From NCBI GenBank assembly GCA_027004315.1, contig JALTHV010000051.1, forward strand, positions 1 to 5,144: DNA of 5,144 nucleotides, written 5' to 3'. The position numbers were made by a program, and so were the translations under genes. Under the pieces are notes generated by a model that saw only the letters and a program-made list of their open reading frames with translations, was not told where the DNA came from and ran no database searches. Positions 1 through 5,144 of the stretch are shown piece by piece (positions within the stretch are counted from its first letter, which is position 1; each line of letters starts with the position of its first letter). Source of the stretch: Deltaproteobacteria bacterium. Lineage in GTDB: Bacteria; Desulfobacterota; Dissulfuribacteria; Dissulfuribacterales; UBA3076.

Positions 1-103
1 TACCTAACAGCCTTCAGCCCGCAGTCTAATAGGCTATTTTTATAGTAAGTTAGCATAAATTCCTTAGATTTCAATGATAGCCTTATGCTTTTTAGGGAGA
101 CCT

Positions 104-226
104 GTAACTTCTCAATAAATTAGGGCAATACTAGTGTTACCCCTCATCCAAATCCTCTCCTCTGGGGAAGAGGGCAGGGTGAGGGGGAATAAACCCCAAG
201 ATACTAAGAACTTACATCGAAGTTGT
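104..226. mobile_element. Degenerate MITE-like palindromic element (element 1)
   Basis: The left end (104-121, gtaacttctcaataaatt) differs by one base from the perfect terminal repeat of the next element (227-244). The right end (209-226, aacttacatcgaagttgt) matches 12 of 18 bases of that family's right terminus (413-430), so it is a decayed terminal inverted repeat. Between them lies an imperfect hairpin (140-186) and no coding capacity. The element ends exactly where element 2 begins. A small non-autonomous transposable element mobilised by a transposase elsewhere in the genome is the best reading. No target-site duplication is visible. Calling the right end a terminal repeat is inference from the partial match and the exact abutment. 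Confidence 0.45.
140..186. repeat. C-rich/G-rich imperfect hairpin inside element 1
   Basis: The base cccctca (140-146) pairs perfectly with tgagggg (180-186). The pairing continues through tcc/ggg (147-149 with 177-179, one G-T wobble) and, after a small internal loop, through cctct (154-158) with agagg (169-173). This is the sort of pyrimidine/purine-rich stem often found in dispersed intergenic repeats. It has no following T-run on either strand, so it is not an obvious terminator. Confidence 0.6.
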
Positions 227-430
227 GTAACTTCTCAATAAGTTCTGGCGTAACCGTTCGCGTCCCCGGCCAGCGGTAGCTTTTCCCAGGGTTTCAGTGC
301 GGATTAATGGGCAGAGTGCCCTGATCTTGTGCATCAAACGATGCCCCTGAAACCCTGGAGAAAGCTACCGCTGGCCGGGGGGAATATGATCGGTTACCAA
401 AAATGATGCCCCAACTTATTGAGAAGTTAC
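227..430. mobile_element. MITE-like palindromic element with perfect 18-bp termini (element 2)
   Basis: Perfect terminal inverted repeats, gtaacttctcaataagtt (227-244) and its exact reverse complement (413-430), bound a 204-bp unit with no open reading frame. Inside them lie a 7-bp pair (gtaaccg 250-256 with cggttac 391-397) and then a long near-perfect stem (264-297 with 347-380; 32 of 34 positions pair). The loop holds two more small hairpins. The layered palindrome, short length and lack of coding capacity fit a non-autonomous transposable element or a large dispersed palindromic repeat. No target duplication is evident: flanks are ...agttgt on the left and gtaatgc... on the right. A structured RNA is an alternative reading, but no promoter is seen for it. 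Confidence 0.6.
264..380. repeat. Long inverted repeat with branched loop
   Basis: The left arm 264-297 begins ccccggccagcggtagc and the right arm 347-380 ends gctaccgctggccgggg. Over 34 positions only two do not match (tc on the left against the complement of ct on the right, near 284-286). The 49-nt loop contains gggca-gag-tgccc (309-321) and gcatc-aaac-gatgc (331-344), both perfect 5-bp stems, so a transcript or extruded single strand would form one long stem topped by two small hairpins. Confidence 0.8.
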
Positions 431-542
431 GTAATGCAATTTTAGTGGCTCTGCTACTAAATGGAGATAGGACCTAGGAACGAGAAAATAAAGTGTAAAC
501 TACTTTTGTGCCTTTATATAAGGATGCCGAAGAGTCTATATA

Positions 543-586
543 AACTTTCATGCTAAGTGGTGCCTGCACCCCTGAGCATGAAAGTT
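543..586. repeat. Perfect two-tier hairpin
   Basis: aactttcatgct (543-554) is the exact reverse complement of agcatgaaagtt (575-586). The 20-nt loop carries a second perfect stem, ggtgc (559-563) with gcacc (566-570). No T-run follows on either strand, so it is not a standard intrinsic terminator. It could be a cruciform-forming repeat, an mRNA-stabilising structure in a long dprA leader, or a binding site. Its role is unknown. Confidence 0.7.
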
Positions 587-587
587 G

Positions 588-679
588 GCTCAAAGCTCAA
601 AATCAGAAACTCAAAGGGATAAGGCAAGAGATCATATATCTAGTCTTTTATTTTGGGCCTTGAGCTTTCAGCTTTGAGC
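588..679. repeat. Imperfect inverted repeat of gctcaaagct motifs
   Basis: gctcaaagct (588-597) pairs perfectly with agctttgagc (670-679). The pairing resumes less well between aaactcaaaggg (607-618) and gggccttgagcttt (655-668) with small indels. The arms are built from short repeated words (gctcaaa, aaagctc), so part of the symmetry may come from simple-sequence expansion. Confidence 0.5.
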
Positions 680-690
680 TATTTTAGGAT
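660..690 (+). promoter_or_regulatory. Possible weak promoter for dprA-topA
   Basis: ttgagc (660-665) and taggat (685-690) each match four of six bases of the sigma-70 -35 and -10 consensus, but the 19-bp spacer is long and the -35 lies in an inverted repeat arm. It would give a leader of about 35 nt before dprA. TATA-rich words at 515-544 are alternatives without a visible -35. This is a guess. Confidence 0.15.
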
Positions 691-720
691 AAAACCTTAG
701 GAATCCTTGGGTAGGATGAT

Positions 721-726
721 GGAGAG
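721..726 (+). promoter_or_regulatory. Shine-Dalgarno site of dprA
   Basis: ggagag sits 6 nt before the ATG at 733. An in-frame TAG at 712-714 rules out any longer protein, so this site together with the stop fixes the dprA start. Confidence 0.7.
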
Positions 727-732
727 ACTCTT

Positions 733-1836
733 ATGAAACTTGAAGGGCTTGCTGCTTGGATTGCACTCCAGATGATGCCAGGTATTGGGAGTGTAACCCT
801 GGGACGATTGATAGAACATTTTGGTTCGGCCGAAGGGGTATTGGAGGCCAGGCCGGAAGAGTTCTCAAGGGTATCACAGTTGACCTCTAAGGTACGGGAG
901 GCTCTGGCGAGAGGTCCTGATGAACAGGCCGTTAGACATGTCATCAATGTCATTGAGGATATGGGTGCCTGGGCTATAACCTCTCTGGACAAGGACTATC
1001 CCTCACTTTTGAATGAGATAACAAATCCGCCTCCATTACTCTATGGGATTGGAGACCCTGCTTCCTTGAAAAAGGAGTCGGTGGCCATTGTTGGTTCCAG
1101 GATGGCCAGTTCCTATGGCATCAGTGTGGCCAGAGAGCTTTCATCCGGGCTTGTGCAGCATGGCTATACAGTCGTCTCTGGCCTAGCCATAGGGATTGAT
1201 AGTGCCTCCCATGAGGCAGCCGTGAGGTCTGGAGGTACCACGATAGCAGTTATGGGTTGTGGAATAGATAGGCCTTATCCAAGGCAAAACATAGGACTTT
1301 TTCATCGTATAGCAGAACATGGGGCAGTGATCACTGAGTTTCCCCCAGGTACACCTCCAGAGGCACAGAATTTTCCCATACGTAACAGGATCATCAGCGG
1401 CCTTTCTCAGGGAGTCGTAGTAGTTGAGGCCAGTATGAAAAGTGGTTCCCTGATTACTGCCTCCTGTGCCCTGGACCAGGGCCGGGATTTAATGGTCGTT
1501 CCAGGGAGTATCTATTCCTATAGGAGCAAGGGTAGCCACTGGCTTATCAAACAGGGGGCGCGACTGGTAGATAGTGTCTCAGATATAATTGATGAACTTG
1601 GAATAGAGATACAGAGGACCTCTGCAGCGATACAGCCATCTGTTTTCAAGAAAGAACCCCAGCTTTCTCCTGAAGAGCAGAGGATTTTTGATAAACTTGA
1701 ACCCTATCCTCAGCATATAGATGATATTGCCCATACATGCGGCTGGTCTATAGGTAAAGTAAGTGGACTTTTGGTCCAGATGGAGCTAAAAGATCTGATT
1801 CAGGCCCTTCCGGGTCAAATATACCAACTTAAGTGA
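733..1836 (+). CDS. dprA: DNA-processing protein DprA (Smf family)
   Basis: DprA binds single-stranded DNA in the cytoplasm and loads RecA on it, protecting incoming DNA during natural transformation; in bacteria not known to be competent its role is unclear. The 367-aa product shows the full family layout. An N-terminal helix-hairpin-helix/SAM-like segment covers about residues 10-60 (MMPGIGS, 14-20). The Rossmann-like DprA core spans about 85-290, with GSR (121-123), SGLAIGIDSASHEAA (149-163), MGCGIDRPYP (174-183), the FPIRNRIISGLS stretch (214-225) and SGSLITA (237-243). A C-terminal winged-helix domain follows at about 311-366. Length is normal for the long form. The start is set by an in-frame stop at 712-714 and a good ribosome site. 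It lies 10 bp ahead of topA, so the two are cotranscribed. No broken motif is seen. Presence of dprA alone does not prove competence. Confidence 0.96.
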   Translation: MKLEGLAAWIALQMMPGIGSVTLGRLIEHFGSAEGVLEARPEEFSRVSQLTSKVREALARGPDEQAVRHVINVIEDMGAWAITSLDKDYPSLLNEITNPPPLLYGIGDPASLKKESVAIVGSRMASSYGISVARELSSGLVQHGYTVVSGLAIGIDSASHEAAVRSGGTTIAVMGCGIDRPYPRQNIGLFHRIAEHGAVITEFPPGTPPEAQNFPIRNRIISGLSQGVVVVEASMKSGSLITASCALDQGRDLMVVPGSIYSYRSKGSHWLIKQGARLVDSVSDIIDELGIEIQRTSAAIQPSVFKKEPQLSPEEQRIFDKLEPYPQHIDDIAHTCGWSIGKVSGLLVQMELKDLIQALPGQIYQLK

Positions 1837-1846
1837 GAATAGTCGC

Positions 1847-4120
1847 ATGAAAAAGGGTTTAATAATTGTAGAGTCCCCGACCAAAGTCCGGACGCTCAAG
1901 CGTTATCTGGGCAAAGACTTTGATATCAGGGCCTCTGTAGGCCATATAAAAGACCTGCCCAAAAAACGTCTGGGCGTGGACATTGATAGAGATTTTGCCC
2001 CTGAGTACGAGATAATCTATGGCAAGGGCAAGATAATCAAGGAACTTAAGTCTGCAGTATCCAGGGTAGAGGATATATACCTTGCCCCTGACCCAGATCG
2101 TGAGGGAGAGGCCATAGCATGGCATATAGCAGAGGAACTCCGCAATAAGAGGAAAAAGTCTCAGCGTTTTCATCGTGTGATGTTTTATGAGCTGACTGAG
2201 CAGGCAATAAAAAAGGCCATTCAGTCTCCAGGCGAACTAAACAAAAATAGATATGAATCTCAGCAGGCGAGGCGGATTCTGGATAGGCTGGTTGGATATA
2301 AAATCTCTCCCCTGCTTTGGGACAAGGTGAGAAGAGGCCTTTCAGCAGGACGTGTCCAGTCAGTTGCAGTGCGCATAATCTGTGACAGAGAAAGAGAAAT
2401 CCAGGCCTTTGTACCTGAAGAGTACTGGATAGTCACTGCCAACCTGGAAGGCCCTAATCCGCCTCCTTTTAAGGCAAAGGTAATCGCCTTTAAAGGCAAA
2501 AAGCTCAAAATTCCTGACGAAAATAAGGCAAAAGAGGTAGTTGAGGACCTCAAGCCGGCCAATTTCAGGGTCACAAGAGTAGAGACCAAAGAAAGAAAGA
2601 GGTTCCCTTCTCCTCCATTTATCACCAGTACGCTCCAGCAAGAGGCTGCCAGAAAACTGAAATTTTCTGCACGAAAGACCATGATGCTGGCCCAGAGACT
2701 CTATGAGGGTGTTGATATGGGAGATGAAGGCCCGGTTGGTCTCATAACCTATATGAGGACAGACTCTACCAGGATAGCCAATGAGGCAGTCAGAGAGGCC
2801 AGGGCCTTTATAGAAAAGGAGTTTGGGGGGAAATTTGTGCCCAAAAAGGCCCCAATTTATAAACGGGGCAGGCTGGTCCAAGATGCCCATGAGGCCATTA
2901 GACCTACAGCAGTTGTCAGGACACCTAAAGAGGTTGCGCCATATCTGGATAAGGCCGGTCTGGCATTATATGAGCTTATTTGGAAACGATTTATTGCGTC
3001 TCAGATGAGCCCTGCAATATTGGACCAGACGTCAGTGGAGATAGAGGCAGCTTTATATATGCTCAGGGTTACCGGGACAGTAGTCCGTTTCCCCGGTTTT
3101 ACCATTCTATATTTGGAAACAAAAGATGAGTCTCAGGAGAAAGACAAAAAGGATCCAGATAAGACAGAGCTTCCGGTCCTGGCCAAGGGCGATCCCCTAA
3201 AACTCCTGGGGCTTGAGCCAAAACAGTATTTTACCCAACCACCTCCCAGGTATACTGAGGCAAGCCTTATAAAGACCCTTGAGGAAAGAGGTATAGGGAG
3301 ACCCAGCACCTATGCCACCATACTTTCTAATATCCAGGGTAGAGAATACGTACACCTTGAGCAGCGACATTTTGTCCCCTCTGAACTGGGTTTTGTGGTT
3401 ACAGACCTGCTTGTTGCACACTTTCCAGGGATCCTGGACTCAAAATTTACTGCGGCTATGGAAAAGAAGCTGGATGGAATAGAGAGTGGCTCAAGCTCTT
3501 GGGTAAAGGTACTGAAAGATTTTTATGTGCCATTTAGCAAGAGGCTCAGCCTTGCCCAAAAGGAGATGGAGTCTGTCAAGACTAATGGTGTCCCTACTGA
3601 TATCAAGTGCGACAAGTGTGGCCGTCCAATGGTCATCAAGTATGGTAAAACGGGTGAATTTCTTGCCTGCTCAGGATATCCAGAGTGTAAAAATACAAAG
3701 GATTTTACAAGGGATAGAAACGGTAATATCAAGATCCAGGAAAGAGAGATCCAGACCGGAGAGATATGCGACAAGTGTGGCCGTCCAATGGTCATCAAAA
3801 AGGGGCGATTTGGTGAATTTCTTGCCTGCTCAGGATATCCAGAGTGTAAGAATACAAAACCCATTTCTACTGGTGTCTCTTGCCCAATGCCTGGTTGTAC
3901 TGGGAAATTGGTTCAGAGACGTTCCCGCTCCGGCAAGACCTTTTATGGCTGCAGCCAATATCCCAAATGCAAGTATGCGGTCTGGGACCGACCGGTAGCC
4001 AAGGAATGCCCCCTTTGTGGGTCTCCGATCCTGGTAGAAAAATTTACCAAAAAAGAAGGGAAAATTCTCAAATGTCCTGTGAAAGGGTGTAAATATAAGA
4101 TCGTCCAAGGAGGAGATTAA
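1847..4120 (+). CDS. topA: DNA topoisomerase I (type IA), with four C4 zinc fingers
   Basis: TopA relaxes negative supercoils by cutting one DNA strand through a tyrosine-DNA link, using Mg2+, and limits hypernegative supercoiling behind RNA polymerase. The 757-aa protein opens with the Toprim domain (about 3-113): the IVESPTK motif with Glu9, and DPDREGE with Asp82, Asp84 and Glu86 as metal ligands. The type IA core follows, with SAGRVQS (166-172), the active-site TYMRTDS (Tyr302, Arg304) and ERGIGRPSTYATI (480-492). The C-terminus holds four C4 zinc fingers: Cys588/591/608/614, Cys641/644/661/667, Cys679/684/702/708 and Cys721/724/743/748; E. coli TopA has three. Fingers 1 and 2 are nearly identical even at DNA level. 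The start ATG places MKKGLIIVESPTK correctly for the family. Only a weak ribosome site (gtgaga, overlapping the dprA stop) precedes it, which suggests translational coupling to dprA. Confidence 0.98.
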   Translation: MKKGLIIVESPTKVRTLKRYLGKDFDIRASVGHIKDLPKKRLGVDIDRDFAPEYEIIYGKGKIIKELKSAVSRVEDIYLAPDPDREGEAIAWHIAEELRNKRKKSQRFHRVMFYELTEQAIKKAIQSPGELNKNRYESQQARRILDRLVGYKISPLLWDKVRRGLSAGRVQSVAVRIICDREREIQAFVPEEYWIVTANLEGPNPPPFKAKVIAFKGKKLKIPDENKAKEVVEDLKPANFRVTRVETKERKRFPSPPFITSTLQQEAARKLKFSARKTMMLAQRLYEGVDMGDEGPVGLITYMRTDSTRIANEAVREARAFIEKEFGGKFVPKKAPIYKRGRLVQDAHEAIRPTAVVRTPKEVAPYLDKAGLALYELIWKRFIASQMSPAILDQTSVEIEAALYMLRVTGTVVRFPGFTILYLETKDESQEKDKKDPDKTELPVLAKGDPLKLLGLEPKQYFTQPPPRYTEASLIKTLEERGIGRPSTYATILSNIQGREYVHLEQRHFVPSELGFVVTDLLVAHFPGILDSKFTAAMEKKLDGIESGSSSWVKVLKDFYVPFSKRLSLAQKEMESVKTNGVPTDIKCDKCGRPMVIKYGKTGEFLACSGYPECKNTKDFTRDRNGNIKIQEREIQTGEICDKCGRPMVIKKGRFGEFLACSGYPECKNTKPISTGVSCPMPGCTGKLVQRRSRSGKTFYGCSQYPKCKYAVWDRPVAKECPLCGSPILVEKFTKKEGKILKCPVKGCKYKIVQGGD
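3608..3699 (+). repeat. Direct repeat, copy 1 (topA zinc finger 1)
   Basis: This 92-bp stretch encodes the CDKCGRPMVIK...YPECKNTK finger and recurs 159 bp (53 codons) downstream at 3767-3858. The first 32 bp (3608-3639) and a 38-bp block (3653-3690) are identical in both copies; ten differences lie mostly in the 13 bp between them. Identity at synonymous sites points to recent duplication or gene conversion. Confidence 0.9.
3767..3858 (+). repeat. Direct repeat, copy 2 (topA zinc finger 2)
   Basis: This is the partner of 3608-3699. It is identical at 3767-3798 and 3812-3849 and differs mainly at 3799-3811, where the loop between the Cys pairs reads KKGRF instead of KYGKT. Both copies keep the reading frame and all four cysteines. 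Confidence 0.9.
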
Positions 4121-4127
4121 TTTTTTT
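4099..4127 (+). terminator. Possible weak intrinsic terminator overlapping the topA stop
   Basis: gatc (4099-4102) can pair with gatt (4115-4118, one G-T wobble), and tcc (4104-4106) with gga (4112-4114), leaving G4103 bulged and a 5-nt loop. After two A bases comes a run of seven T (4121-4127). The stem is short and bulged, so it would be inefficient, and ribosomes finishing topA would interfere with it. No better terminator lies before the 16S promoter. Confidence 0.3.
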
Positions 4128-4221
4128 CTTGCATGTTTCGATAAAGCCGGGTATATAGATCACGCTCATTAGAGAGCAGTACTTATCGCTTGAAATGAGA
4201 GAAACAAAATTTGCAGATACT

Positions 4222-4261
4222 GACAAAAAATCTTGACAATGTAGACGTGGTCCATTAGTTT
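4222..4261 (+). promoter_or_regulatory. Likely rRNA operon promoter
   Basis: A perfect TTGACA (4233-4238) is followed, after a 17-bp spacer, by tagttt (4256-4261), which keeps the key first T, second A and last T of the -10 element. An A-tract (acaaaaaa, 4223-4230) just upstream resembles an UP element. Transcription would start near 4268 and give a leader of roughly 115 nt before 16S. The -10 is weak; ttagat (4261-4266) is an alternative with a spacer that is too long. Confidence 0.55.
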
Positions 4262-4293
4262 TAGATTAAATAGTTGGTAGCAATAATCATGCT

Positions 4294-4313
4294 GATCTCT
4301 GAAAACTGAATAG
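4294..4313 (+). promoter_or_regulatory. boxA-like antitermination signal in the rRNA leader
   Basis: gatctctgaaaactgaatag resembles the tctttgaaaact-type boxA found in leaders of many bacterial rRNA operons, where Nus factors bind nascent RNA so polymerase reads through the untranslated operon. It lies between the predicted promoter and 16S, as expected. The call rests on motif similarity and position. Confidence 0.55.
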
Positions 4314-4342
4314 TGTTTGATAGACGGCTTCAAGTCATTTCT

Positions 4343-4370
4343 ACTTGGTCGACAATTTGTCTGACCAAGT
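4343..4370 (+). other. Leader hairpin before 16S rRNA
   Basis: acttggtc (4343-4350) pairs perfectly with gaccaagt (4363-4370). The stem can continue with gaca (4351-4354) and tgtc (4358-4361) around a bulged T4362, leaving a 3-nt loop. It ends 11 nt before the mature 16S start and probably takes part in folding or processing of the precursor. No T-run follows, so it is not a terminator. Confidence 0.6.
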
Positions 4371-4381
4371 TCTTCCAGTTT

Positions 4382-5144
<763 letters not shown>

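Larger units (their letters stand above)
1..732. other. Gene-free, repeat-rich region upstream of dprA
   Basis: No open reading frame with a ribosome binding site or recognisable protein is seen on either strand. The stretch is instead dominated by inverted repeats: a weak 7-bp pair (agcataa 52-58 with ttatgct 83-89), two abutting palindromic elements (104-226, 227-430), a perfect two-tier hairpin (543-586) and an imperfect inverted repeat (588-679). Positions 431-542 are AT-rich and show nothing I can name. The end of any upstream gene lies outside the window. Confidence 0.75.

Noticed and set aside
104..430. CRISPR array or tandem direct repeats
   Set aside because: The repeated 18-mer occurs only twice in direct orientation and once inverted, at unequal spacing, and bounds palindromes; it lacks repeat-spacer regularity.
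461..556. Short open reading frame of 31 codons beginning atggagatagg
   Set aside because: It has no ribosome binding site, no recognisable protein features, and its end runs into the left arm of the 543-586 hairpin.
543..586. Intrinsic terminator of an upstream gene
   Set aside because: Neither strand has a T-run after the stem, and no gene end is visible nearby.
3523..3864. Minus-strand frame with an internal protein repeat (FVFLHSGYPEQARNSP twice)
   Set aside because: The repeat is only the antisense image of the duplicated topA zinc-finger DNA; the topA frame explains it.
4165..4199. ctcatt/aatgag inverted repeat and cgataa/ttatcg pair between topA and the rRNA promoter
   Set aside because: Pairs of only 6 bp with loops of more than 20 nt in AT-rich DNA are expected by chance.

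Overview
The window carries two complete protein genes and the 5' half of a 16S rRNA gene, all on the + strand, behind a repeat-rich non-coding stretch. The 16S sequence is clearly bacterial. Its wording, for example the 'gaacgaacgctggcggcgtgcttaacacatgc' type 5' region and the variable loops, reads most like the former Deltaproteobacteria (Desulfobacterota and relatives). That placement is recognition by eye, not an alignment. The two proteins fit a free-living bacterium but do not narrow it further.

Layout. Positions 1-732 hold no credible gene but are full of inverted repeats. Two palindromic elements (104-226 and 227-430) lie head to tail with no base between them, and both are bounded by versions of the same 18-bp terminal repeat, so they look like small non-autonomous transposable elements (MITE-like). 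They are followed by a two-tier perfect hairpin (543-586) and an imperfect 'gctcaaagct' inverted repeat (588-679). dprA (733-1836, DNA-processing/RecA-loading protein) and topA (1847-4120, type IA DNA topoisomerase I) follow with a 10-bp gap and must be one transcription unit. A weak terminator-like hairpin with a T-run overlaps the topA stop. Positions 4121-4381 contain a likely rRNA promoter (TTGACA at 4233), a boxA-like antitermination signal, a leader hairpin and a 16-bp palindrome that straddles the 16S 5' end. 16S rRNA runs from about 4382 to the window edge.

How the genes fit together. dprA next to topA is a common bacterial arrangement. DprA handles single-stranded DNA and RecA, and TopA relaxes negative supercoils. 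An rRNA operon immediately downstream is one of the most heavily transcribed and supercoil-generating loci in a cell, but a functional link to topA is only inference. I see no new defence, mobile or metabolic system here. The most unusual content is the tandem palindromic pair upstream of dprA and the near-identical DNA duplication that encodes two of the four TopA zinc fingers.
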